Source of the DNA: JAEXOD01 sp937930275
GTDB lineage: Bacteria > Bacteroidota > Ignavibacteria > Ignavibacteriales > Melioribacteraceae
Reading direction: 5' to 3'
DNA: 30,759 nucleotides
Assembly (NCBI GenBank): GCA_036733965.1
Contig: DAIMZL010000029.1
Span: forward strand, 1 to 30,759
In this document: one piece after another, positions 23,163 to 30,759 of the stretch
Layout: every line of letters begins with the position of its first letter
Position numbering within the stretch: the stretch's first letter is position 1
Program-made: the position numbers and the translations under genes
The notes under the pieces: model-generated
Told to the model about the DNA's origin: nothing
Database searches by the model: none
What the model saw: only the letters and a program-made list of their open reading frames with translations

Positions 23163-24500
23163 TTAGTAATTAAACAATTTTTCCAAACCTTTTTTTATAA
23201 TAGGGTCTTTCATTGTGTATTTCCAAACAAAACCGTTTTTGTAGTTTTCTATCATTATTACTATAGGACCTTGGTCAATACCTAAATAATCTGTACCTAT
23301 CCAATTTGCTGTTGGGTTAAACGCATCTTTAAAGCCGTATTTTCCCCACAAACCTTCTTTACCATACTTGTGCAGTATATTTTTAATTGTAGGGATTACT
23401 ATTTCAGGAGCAAACACAATTGATGAAGCCGCTGCAGTAGGAGCAATAGTTCCGTCGTCAAAGTAATTAAAAATACTTCCGGAACTCCCTCTGCCCGCAT
23501 ACCACAAAAACTTATATTTTTCAAAATTATATTTTTCGCCTGGTCCGTCACAAGCAGTAATTCCCCAAGTCAGCGAATCATACCCTTTATAACCGTATGG
23601 ATTTTCAATGGAATACTGCTGTTGGGTTAATACTGCCCGACGTGAATTTTCAAAATAAGTGATTCCCAATTCTTTCGTATATTTATCATGTATGTCTCTA
23701 AAATCAACAAACATATGGCTAAACTGATGTCCGAATAAAGGCGGAAATAGAATATGTTTTAATCCCTTATAAGGTTCCTCAACACGGTACGAACTTAACC
23801 ATGTATCATAACCCTCTTCAATATTTTTATAATTAGAACCCGCTGCAATAATATACATTATTAAGGCTTCGTTATAACCTTTCCAACCAAAATTACTAAG
23901 TTGCTTTTCGGGGTCCCATTCCATTGCTATAGTACTTTTATACTCTCCTTCTTTATTTATACAGAAAAAATTCCAATCAACTTTATTTGTGACCGAATCA
24001 GCCAATTGGCGTAGTAATTTTTCGCTTGGAGTATCTTTATCATAATACTGAACCGCAAAACGAATTCCTGCAAGCAATAACCCTGTATCTATAGAGGATA
24101 ATTCGCTTTTCCACATCCTTTTTCCGGTTTTCATATCTAAAAAGTGATAATAAAAACCCATATATCCGGTTGCGCTATCATTTTGACTTTGTTCGCTGTT
24201 TAGTAAAAATTTTAACAAGTTAAGGGTTAAGTTAACAGCTCTTTCTCTTTCAATCCATCTGTTTTCAACACCTATTGCCCAAACCGGAATCGCAAAACCG
24301 GTTGCGGCAATACTTGCAGGGCTAAAATCAGTCGAACGGTCTTTCACTAATCCGTTTTCATAATTTACTTCGTTAATGAAATATAAAAAAGTTTTGTACT
24401 GCAAACTATCAAGTAATACATTACTATCTATTAATTCACCGGAATTTTTACCGTATATCGAAAAACAGATAAGAACCATAAATAAAATTATCTTTTTCAT
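23163..24500 (-). CDS. GH144-like glycoamylase (likely endo-beta-1,2-glucanase)
   Basis: The 445-residue protein has a signal peptide (KKIILFMVLICFSIYG) and a single glycoamylase domain of the Pfam Glycoamylase/GH144 type, an (alpha/alpha)6 barrel. Recognisable parts are NGLVKDRSTDFSPASIAATGFA, the W-x-G-Y-N-E motif in FGWKGYNEALIMYI, the HQFSHMFVDFRD region, TWGITACDGPGEKY, and PTAAASSIVFAPEIVIP. The tail is ANWIGTDYLGIDQGPIVIMIENY. Characterised GH144 enzymes cut beta-1,2-glucans, so periplasmic or surface glucan breakdown is the best guess; relatives annotated only as glucoamylases exist. The last 46 codons are duplicated at 22557-22695. A terminator separates it from the PorV-like gene upstream, so it is probably expressed on its own or by read-through. 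Confidence 0.88.
   Translation of the reverse strand: MKKIILFMVLICFSIYGKNSGELIDSNVLLDSLQYKTFLYFINEVNYENGLVKDRSTDFSPASIAATGFAIPVWAIGVENRWIERERAVNLTLNLLKFLLNSEQSQNDSATGYMGFYYHFLDMKTGKRMWKSELSSIDTGLLLAGIRFAVQYYDKDTPSEKLLRQLADSVTNKVDWNFFCINKEGEYKSTIAMEWDPEKQLSNFGWKGYNEALIMYIIAAGSNYKNIEEGYDTWLSSYRVEEPYKGLKHILFPPLFGHQFSHMFVDFRDIHDKYTKELGITYFENSRRAVLTQQQYSIENPYGYKGYDSLTWGITACDGPGEKYNFEKYKFLWYAGRGSSGSIFNYFDDGTIAPTAAASSIVFAPEIVIPTIKNILHKYGKEGLWGKYGFKDAFNPTANWIGTDYLGIDQGPIVIMIENYKNGFVWKYTMKDPIIKKGLEKLFNY
23169..23307. repeat. 139-bp direct repeat, right copy (inside the intact glycoamylase gene)
   Basis: This is the 3' coding end of the intact gene, matching 22557-22695 at 138 of 139 bases. The homology ends one codon before the stop. 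Confidence 0.95.
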
Positions 24501-24521
24501 ACTACCTGCAATTAATGTAAT

Positions 24522-24560
24522 AAAAAAGGCGGCTTATCTAATACAAATAATTAAGCCGCC
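24522..24560 (-). terminator. Rho-independent terminator after the PorV-like gene
   Basis: On the minus strand GGCGGCTTA (24560-24552) and TAAGCCGCC (24536-24528) form a perfect 9-bp GC-rich stem with a 15-base loop, followed by six T. It begins 22 bases after the PorV-like stop and 22 bases before the glycoamylase start codon, so it separates the receptor operon from the glycoamylase gene. Confidence 0.88.
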
Positions 24561-24581
24561 GAATTAACTAAGGGGGGAGAG

Positions 24582-25607
24582 TTAAAACTGTATTCCTATA
24601 CTAAATCTGTGCGTTTTTTCCAATCTCCCGTAATCAGCCCAAGCATAATCAAAATGAATATTATAACCTGGAGTAAATTCGTACACTGCACCGGCTCCAA
24701 AAGTAAAACCTCCTTCACTATCATCCAACAATAAATCGCGGTATCCGGTACGTAACATAATTACGCCAAACATATCCCATTCAAAACCGATATTTATTTT
24801 TTCATAATTATCGTTCGGATGAACTGCATCTACTGCTAAAATCACTTTATGTTGTGTAGATATTTGATACGGAACGGCAACACCTACCCTAAACATGGTA
24901 GGTAATGAAAATTTATCCGTTCTTAGCTCTGCCGGAAGTTTATCGTTATCTCCGTTAATATCCGGATTATGGTCATAATCAATATATAAGTCTCTTCCGT
25001 CGTAACCTGCACGTGGTCCAAAATTAGATACACTTGCGCCTAATGTTACTCCCCCTTCTACAATTTCGTACTGTACGCCAAAATTTAATCCGAAGGTTGT
25101 TAAATTGCTATGCCAAATAGATTCGCTTATATAATTTAATGATAAACCTACTGAAACTCTATCCGTTAACATAAGTCCGTATCCTAACCCTAACGCAAAA
25201 TTATTGACTGTATATTTTTCTCCGGTACCTTTTTCAAATTCAACAGTCCGAACATCAATTTCACCCGAGTTAAGCGAGGTTACCTGTAGCATAAAACTAC
25301 CAACCTCTTCCAGCTTTAATGCACCTACAGCATAATTATAAGCAATATCTGCCAGCCATTGGTTATTGGTAAATTGAACATCGCTACGAGGAATACGTCC
25401 TAAAACTGCCGGATTAAAAAATGTTAATGCTGCTTCTCCGTTTAAGGCAACACCGGCATTACCCATTGCGGCGGAACGTGAACTCGGTTCAATTTTTAAA
25501 AATTGACCGATGGTTGTTCCAATTTTACTTTGTGCAATTATATCTATATTTATAAGCAGCACAAACAAAATTAATAATATCGAAATATTTGTTTTATTCT
25601 TTTTCAT
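24582..25607 (-). CDS. PorV/PorQ-family outer-membrane protein
   Basis: The 341-residue protein has a signal peptide (KKNKTNISILLILFVLLINIDIIAQ) and the PorV/PorQ (UPF0164) opening GTTIGQFLKIEPSSRSAAMGNAGVALNGEAALTFFNPA. Alternating beta-strands of a FadL-like barrel follow, ending YNIHFDYAWADYGRLEKTHRFSIGIQF. PorV is an outer-membrane shuttle of the type IX secretion system; other members are general barrel proteins of unknown cargo. A family member next to a receptor and a large exported protein suggests it is dedicated to exporting or holding them, which is inference. It lies 12 bases after the 1079-residue gene and a strong terminator follows. Confidence 0.88.
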   Translation of the reverse strand: MKKNKTNISILLILFVLLINIDIIAQSKIGTTIGQFLKIEPSSRSAAMGNAGVALNGEAALTFFNPAVLGRIPRSDVQFTNNQWLADIAYNYAVGALKLEEVGSFMLQVTSLNSGEIDVRTVEFEKGTGEKYTVNNFALGLGYGLMLTDRVSVGLSLNYISESIWHSNLTTFGLNFGVQYEIVEGGVTLGASVSNFGPRAGYDGRDLYIDYDHNPDINGDNDKLPAELRTDKFSLPTMFRVGVAVPYQISTQHKVILAVDAVHPNDNYEKINIGFEWDMFGVIMLRTGYRDLLLDDSEGGFTFGAGAVYEFTPGYNIHFDYAWADYGRLEKTHRFSIGIQF

Positions 25608-25619
25608 GGTCGCACCGCC

Positions 25620-28600
25620 TTATTTAATAATTGCAAATTTACCGATGTAAGTACCGATATCGGAAGCATCGACATGGAAAATATATAAGCCCGGAGCAAC
25701 TTCCAAATTATCTTTGGTTCGTAAATCCCAACTTATTGTACCGTTTGTTACTACACCTTCGTGATACAAAGTATTTACAAGCTCACCGTTTATCGTAAAT
25801 ATTCTTACGGTACAGTTTGCCGGTAATCCTCTAAATTCTATTTTTCTTTCACCACGACCGCTTACCGCATATCTTTGAGGTTCAAAACTTGCCGCTCCTA
25901 CATAAGGATTAGGAACAACATACGGTTTGCCGTCAAATTCATTTTTTGCACTTGTTTTATTAACAAATTGTCCGGTTGTAGTAAATTGAAATACGTCACT
26001 ATCGGAATAAGGTACGTTTAGTTTTAATTTATATACATCACCGGTTGTAGTAGGAGTAAGTATAAAATTATTGCCCCAACCGGTTGTATCAAGCTCAATT
26101 TTCCATGTGGCTTTTAATACATTTGGCTGCAAAGATGTGTACGTTAATACTTCAATGTATTCGGAAGGCGAATTTAATGTACCTGAGTTATCCAAGTCCC
26201 TAAATCTAAATTTAAGTTTTTTATCTCCGTTTGTTGTTTTGGCTATAATTTTAAATTTTGCCTGTTTTGCCGGAACACCTACAGCAGCTACAGATGTATC
26301 TTGAGTTACATCCGAAAACAGTATTTCTACGTTTTCGGGGAAGCCGATTCTCCTTAAAGTAATAGGAAACGCTTCTGAATAACGAACCTTAAATTTTCCG
26401 TTAGTTTTACTGTCTAAAGTAAATCCCGTATTTACTGAATCAATCGAAATTAATTCGGGTGTAGAAATTATAGGTAATAATCCTAATCCTACCTGACCTG
26501 TTCCGTTACCGATTAAATCGTTCCCGGTTTTATATAAAGTATCACCGGCGGTCTTATCAATCAACATATATGATTGAGCTCGCACGCTATCAGGGTTGTT
26601 ATAAAAACGAATTTCAAACAAATGATTATCGGGCACTATATCCGGAATTTTAACTTGTACATCAACTTTTCCAACACCCGTACCCGAAACTTGACTGACA
26701 TTATTTGCGGAAGCAGGTACATAACCCAATACTGGTGCATTGGGATAAACCTCAACAACGTTTTTAGGTAAAATAATACCTCCGCGCAATGTCTGGCTTA
26801 CCGTAATTGCATTTTCGGAAGGATAAATTTCTATCGAATCGACACCTCTATCAAAAGCTGTTACGGCATAAAAATAACGCTGTCCGTTTATAACGGTAGT
26901 ATCCTTAAACGAATGTGTAAGTCCGGAGTTATTGCCAAAATAAAAAGCCACACCTTCTACAGTTGTTTTGCTAAAACCGTCAACATTGTTAACCAAATCG
27001 AATTGTGCTAACGGTTTTCCGTGCCCTATTGGACCGGAACCGGTAGCAGTATAAATAACCTGCGGATCTAAAAATGCGGGGTCTGTGCTTCTATAAATTT
27101 TATAACCTTCAAAGTCATTATTATTCGTAATTGGGTCATAAGCACTTTCGGCAGCATCATCCCAAGTTAACATAACATAACCGTCACCGGCAAATGCTTT
27201 TAATTCCGGCATTGGTGGCGGTACTGCAAACTGATAATTTGCCTTATAAATTTGCTGAACTACTTTTGTAGTGGTTTTAAGCTCTCTCAAATCTTGACCG
27301 AAACCTAAAGCCAAACTGAATCTTTCGGTTTTTCCTGCTTCAAGTTTAAACGGACCCGAAGCAAATAAAAATCCGATATTATAATTTAATACTAAAGCTA
27401 CGTCAAAAGAACTATCAGGATTTGCAAAATTATTATATAGTCTTTTTGGCCATTCTTTACCGTCATCAAAAAACACAACATTATCAACTTGTGTAGTCGG
27501 AGCACCGGTACCGGCTTTAATACGATTCATTTTAAAACCTGTCAATCCTATTTGGTCTGATTCGTCAATATCGGTCTTGTCAAAATTAGGTTCGCCATAT
27601 GTTGGTTTTCCGTCTTTTTCACCTGTATCGTTTGTACCGAAAATACCGTCTGCACCGGTATCATGAAATTCTGCCATCCAATCCATATCTTCATCACCTG
27701 TCCACCATACACCTAATTTGTAAGCAGGCATATTTATTATCTTATTATAGTATGCTTCAAATTTTGCTATATCATAATGAGCCTGCAAATAATTTAATAT
27801 TGCCTGTTCTCCTATAATAAGTTCGCCGGCACCGCCGTCTCGTTTTTCGTCTGTAATACCGTCCTCGTCATTATCTTTTCCATCAGTCGAGTTCCCCGGT
27901 GTTTCCATATACGAATATCCGAGATAGCCGGTGTTCCCAATTGCTCCGTGTCCGTTTTTATCCCAAGTATAAACTAAATTTAATCCGGCTGATTTATCAA
28001 AAAATGCGTTATCGTCATCAGATTCGGCAATACCGTCTTGTCCTATACTACTACCTCCGACTCCGCTATCCATATATAAACCAAAAATTACATTGTTATC
28101 GTAAGTAGTTGTTCCTTCGTTGGCAATATCATAATGGAAAAATATCACATTGCTTGCCTGAGGATTTGACCACTGAAACCCGCGCTGTTCTATTTTAAGT
28201 CCCAGCCCACGTCTTGTAGCATCTCTAACATCGGGAATAAAATTGGGCCACGCATCGTAAAAATCGTCATCGTAAACAACAAAACTTTCTTGATCGGCAC
28301 CTGCATGCTTTCCAAAATAACCGTTCCAGCTGCCGCTCCAACCCGGATCATCCAAATCGTTCAATTTGTCAATCCACTGGTCGGGCCAGGTTCTCGGATC
28401 GTTACTCATTGCAACCGATCGCCCTTGATTTATTAAAGGATCTGCTTGAAAATAACCGGGGCGCGGTTCAAAACGCATAACTCGGTTATAAAATGGAGAT
28501 GTACCCTGCCTTTCACGGTATCCTGTTTCCATTATATAAGCCGGATTTCCTGTTGATTGCGTAACTTTTGCCAGTACAAAAGGAGTTGTTCCGTCACTAT

Positions 28601-28859
28601 AGTTTTCTCCGCTTCCTTTCGGTACTTCAACCGAGTGAAATACGCTTAAATCAACTCTCAAAGGATCTGCAGGATAGTCACCAACCATTCCGTAATTATA
28701 AAACACTGTACGAATTCTGTTTGCATCATGCGTTCCTTGCCTTTCTGCATCTAAGCGACCTCTTAATTCCGGCGGTACTACCGGCAATAAACTTTGAGCA
28801 AAAGCAAAATTACCCAAAATAAAAAAACTTAAAAGAGTATAAAATATTTTTCTATTCAT
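25620..28859 (-). CDS. Large exported surface protein with Fn3-like domain and C-terminal sorting-type domain
   Basis: This 1079-residue protein has a signal peptide (RKIFYTLLSFFILGNFAFAQ). Residues of about 30-520 form a region I cannot name. It contains an Asp-rich calcium-binding-like stretch, GKDNDEDGITDEKRDGG, and a second one, ADGIFGTNDTGEKDGKP. A fibronectin type III-like part begins near PELKAFAGDGYVMLTWDDAAE (about 550) and includes NDFEGYKIYRSTDP. The end, KPYVVPNPYVGAASFEP then FRGLPANCTVRIFTINGELV and APGLYIFHVDA, is the FlgD/T9SS-type C-terminal domain seen in Ignavibacteria-like surface proteins. It starts 2 bases after the receptor stop and precedes the PorV-like gene by 12. 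It resembles a surface partner of the receptor, but there is no SusD signature. Confidence 0.85.
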   Translation of the reverse strand: MNRKIFYTLLSFFILGNFAFAQSLLPVVPPELRGRLDAERQGTHDANRIRTVFYNYGMVGDYPADPLRVDLSVFHSVEVPKGSGENYSDGTTPFVLAKVTQSTGNPAYIMETGYRERQGTSPFYNRVMRFEPRPGYFQADPLINQGRSVAMSNDPRTWPDQWIDKLNDLDDPGWSGSWNGYFGKHAGADQESFVVYDDDFYDAWPNFIPDVRDATRRGLGLKIEQRGFQWSNPQASNVIFFHYDIANEGTTTYDNNVIFGLYMDSGVGGSSIGQDGIAESDDDNAFFDKSAGLNLVYTWDKNGHGAIGNTGYLGYSYMETPGNSTDGKDNDEDGITDEKRDGGAGELIIGEQAILNYLQAHYDIAKFEAYYNKIINMPAYKLGVWWTGDEDMDWMAEFHDTGADGIFGTNDTGEKDGKPTYGEPNFDKTDIDESDQIGLTGFKMNRIKAGTGAPTTQVDNVVFFDDGKEWPKRLYNNFANPDSSFDVALVLNYNIGFLFASGPFKLEAGKTERFSLALGFGQDLRELKTTTKVVQQIYKANYQFAVPPPMPELKAFAGDGYVMLTWDDAAESAYDPITNNNDFEGYKIYRSTDPAFLDPQVIYTATGSGPIGHGKPLAQFDLVNNVDGFSKTTVEGVAFYFGNNSGLTHSFKDTTVINGQRYFYAVTAFDRGVDSIEIYPSENAITVSQTLRGGIILPKNVVEVYPNAPVLGYVPASANNVSQVSGTGVGKVDVQVKIPDIVPDNHLFEIRFYNNPDSVRAQSYMLIDKTAGDTLYKTGNDLIGNGTGQVGLGLLPIISTPELISIDSVNTGFTLDSKTNGKFKVRYSEAFPITLRRIGFPENVEILFSDVTQDTSVAAVGVPAKQAKFKIIAKTTNGDKKLKFRFRDLDNSGTLNSPSEYIEVLTYTSLQPNVLKATWKIELDTTGWGNNFILTPTTTGDVYKLKLNVPYSDSDVFQFTTTGQFVNKTSAKNEFDGKPYVVPNPYVGAASFEPQRYAVSGRGERKIEFRGLPANCTVRIFTINGELVNTLYHEGVVTNGTISWDLRTKDNLEVAPGLYIFHVDASDIGTYIGKFAIIK

Positions 28860-28861
28860 AA

Positions 28862-30759
28862 TTAGTTACTCCTAATTGAAATACCGAATTCAATTCGTCT
28901 CGGTTCGTAATATCTGGATGGATTTGTCAATTGAACACGATTTGCAGACGGCGTTAACGAATAATCCGGGCTGCCTGTTGAAGGGAAAACAAATCCGTTT
29001 ACATAACGAGTATTCAATAAATTAAATACTCTTGCAAATACACTTAAATTTAATCCGGCAATTTCAAAATATTTTTCACCGCGTAAATCAACTAACACAT
29101 AACTATCTTTAATTCCGCTGTTGGTTTCCAAATCGGCACCAAAAGCTGTAGTTCCTATTTCCGGAGTATAAGGTTGACCGCTTCCGAAACGAACAATTGC
29201 ACCAATTGAATAATTTTTGTGCTCATACCATATTGCAGTAAAGTTTAAAGTATGTCTTTGGTCCCATGAAAAAGGGATATCTCTTGGTCTGCTATCTTTT
29301 CCGCTGGCAGCTCTATTGGCTGTTTCTTGCGGATCGGATGAGTTACCGTTAGCAAATTGCATAGTATAATCTAAAGTTAAACTTAAAGGAGAAAGGTCAC
29401 GGTGATTTAAAGAAACCGTAAACCCCGCTACGCTTCCGAAATCTACGTTTGTAAATCTTGCGTAATCTGCGGCTGCATATGTACTAATAAATTCAACACC
29501 CAGTAAATCACGAATATCTTTATAAAAGAATGATAACTCAGCGCCAAAAAAGTTTGAAATTGCTTGTTTGTATCCAAACTCGTATTGAATTGTTTTTTCC
29601 GGTTTTAAGTTAGGATTACCCATAACACCATAACTTATACCGCCGGCTTGCAAGTTTTCTAAAATCGTATAATCAGCATTGCTATATAGTTGACCTAATC
29701 CCGGCATTTGGTAAAAATGCCCGTAAGAAAAGTAAACCGAAGAAGATTCCGTTAACGGAAAACTAAACCCTAAACGGGGTGCCAATGCTGTTTTAACAGT
29801 CGTTGATATTAATTCTGATTTAGGTGCCCCGGAAATTGCATTTGCCGGATTTTGTAAATCGGAAGGAACGGTAGTATTTGCATCAAAATATTCAAATCTT
29901 ACACCTGCACGAATTACAAAATCACCCCATTCCATTCTATCTTGAACATAAGATGAAAATTGAATCGGATTATATTCTAAAACTCTGCTTATATTCTCTC
30001 TGGGTTGAAGTGTTTGAACTCCGTCCACTGTTGTTTCAACTAAAACGCCCGGTGAACCAAAAGACATTTTATTGTATTGTCCTTCAAATCCTACTTCTAT
30101 TAAATCTCTTCTTGTAACTTGGTAATTAAAATCTCCCTTATATACCAATGCATTTGTTTTTTGAATCCATCTGCCTAAATCTACGCCTTGAACAATTGCA
30201 CCGTCTTCATAATTTGCATCTCCTTTTGGCGTGCCTGCTTCAATATATTTTTGATCGTAAGCACTTTCGTACTTATAATCTTTATAATCAAAATAATTTT
30301 GTCTAAAATTTAACTTATAAAACATTTCGTCATTTATTGAGTGCGTAAATCCTAAACCATGCGTAAATGATAATGTTTTGTTTTCTTTTATTCCGTCTGG
30401 ATTTAATCTATATGCATGATCATAATTCTTTCGCTTATTTTGATTTAACGTAACCTGATAACTGAATTGCATTCCTTTAATTGAATTATTGGTAATTTTA
30501 AATTGTCCTGACCATTCCGACCAATTAGACATCGATACTTTTTCATTATCGCCCGTAGGATTAAATTCTCTTGTTTCAAAATTATTTTTGTCTGTAGGAT
30601 TAAATCTTCTTGTACCGAATAACCAACCTTCATTACTATATTTTCTACCGCTTATAAAAAAAGTAGTTTGCGGTAAATAAGTAGGACCGCTTACGGTAAT
30701 TTGGTAATTTTGAATAGCAAAAGGATTAAAATCATCGTTATTAGGATATTTTGAAGTCT
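28862..30759 (-). CDS. TonB-dependent outer-membrane receptor, C-terminal part (5' end outside window)
   Basis: The frame continues without stop from 28862 to the right edge, so at least 632 residues are present. The first methionine in frame, at 30532, is internal. The visible part is the 22-strand beta-barrel, with alternating aromatic strands and receptor-type segments such as SSVYFSYGHFYQMPGLGQLYS, GNPNLKPEKTIQYEFGYKQA, FSWDQRHTLNFTAIWY and NLSVFARVFNLLNTRYVNG. The end RYYEPRRIEFGISIRSN is a typical final strand. The plug domain, TonB box and any carboxypeptidase-like N-domain lie outside. It should import a bulky substrate using the TonB system; the substrate is unknown. It is first in an operon with the 1079-residue protein (2-base gap) and the PorV-like protein. 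Confidence 0.93.
   Translation of the reverse strand, partial: TSKYPNNDDFNPFAIQNYQITVSGPTYLPQTTFFISGRKYSNEGWLFGTRRFNPTDKNNFETREFNPTGDNEKVSMSNWSEWSGQFKITNNSIKGMQFSYQVTLNQNKRKNYDHAYRLNPDGIKENKTLSFTHGLGFTHSINDEMFYKLNFRQNYFDYKDYKYESAYDQKYIEAGTPKGDANYEDGAIVQGVDLGRWIQKTNALVYKGDFNYQVTRRDLIEVGFEGQYNKMSFGSPGVLVETTVDGVQTLQPRENISRVLEYNPIQFSSYVQDRMEWGDFVIRAGVRFEYFDANTTVPSDLQNPANAISGAPKSELISTTVKTALAPRLGFSFPLTESSSVYFSYGHFYQMPGLGQLYSNADYTILENLQAGGISYGVMGNPNLKPEKTIQYEFGYKQAISNFFGAELSFFYKDIRDLLGVEFISTYAAADYARFTNVDFGSVAGFTVSLNHRDLSPLSLTLDYTMQFANGNSSDPQETANRAASGKDSRPRDIPFSWDQRHTLNFTAIWYEHKNYSIGAIVRFGSGQPYTPEIGTTAFGADLETNSGIKDSYVLVDLRGEKYFEIAGLNLSVFARVFNLLNTRYVNGFVFPSTGSPDYSLTPSANRVQLTNPSRYYEPRRIEFGISIRSN

Overview
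The window is AT-rich, with compact operons and no rRNA, tRNA, insertion sequence or CRISPR. Its protein repertoire points to the Bacteroidota/Ignavibacteriota side of the FCB group. The main clues are a C-terminal type IX secretion (T9SS) sorting domain with the LEQNYPNPFNPSTT motif typical of Ignavibacteria-like genomes, a PorV/PorQ-family outer-membrane protein, a TonB-dependent receptor, a Bacteroidota-style exbB-exbD-exbD-tonB cluster and a DPP5-like S9 peptidase. This assignment is by protein style only; no marker RNA is present.

Layout. 1-449: 3' part of an AraC-type regulator. 466-1650 (-): ispH of isoprenoid synthesis. 1809-7308 (+): a tight four-gene unit encoding an RlpA-like lipoprotein, an ADP-forming acyl-CoA synthetase, a VanX-type D-Ala-D-Ala dipeptidase and a T9SS-exported seven-repeat protein. 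7508-9882 (-): S9 peptidase plus a DUF1232 membrane protein. 10041-11628 (-): OadB-type sodium-pump subunit with a small OadG-like partner. 11682-12046: an array of 94-bp hairpin repeats interrupted by a 100-N assembly gap. 12047-18192 (-): an eight-gene run, ppa-exbB-exbD-exbD-tonB-(77 aa)-phosphate-binding-like lipoprotein-TPR protein. 18193-19239: about 1 kb without a recognisable gene. 19240-22402 (-): sensor kinase and NtrC-type sigma-54 regulator. 22470-23307: a small DUF4177-like gene lying between two 139-bp copies of the 3' end of the neighbouring glycoamylase gene. 23163-30759 (-): TonB-dependent receptor (5' end beyond the window), a 1079-aa exported protein, a PorV-like protein and a GH144-like glycoamylase.

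How it fits together. ExbB/ExbD/TonB supply proton-motive energy to outer-membrane receptors such as the one at the right edge. The exported 758-aa protein needs T9SS, and the PorV-like protein belongs to a family linked to that system. The receptor, exported protein, PorV-like protein and beta-1,2-glucanase-like enzyme together look like a glycan uptake locus, though this is inference.

The two most unusual structures are (i) the small-gene cassette at the 3' end of the glycoamylase gene, with a 138/139-identical terminal duplication and potential alternative hairpins in the leader, and (ii) the 94-bp hairpin array directly after the TPR gene, which shows a compensatory base-pair change between copies and an assembly gap whose edges fit exactly one repeat unit.
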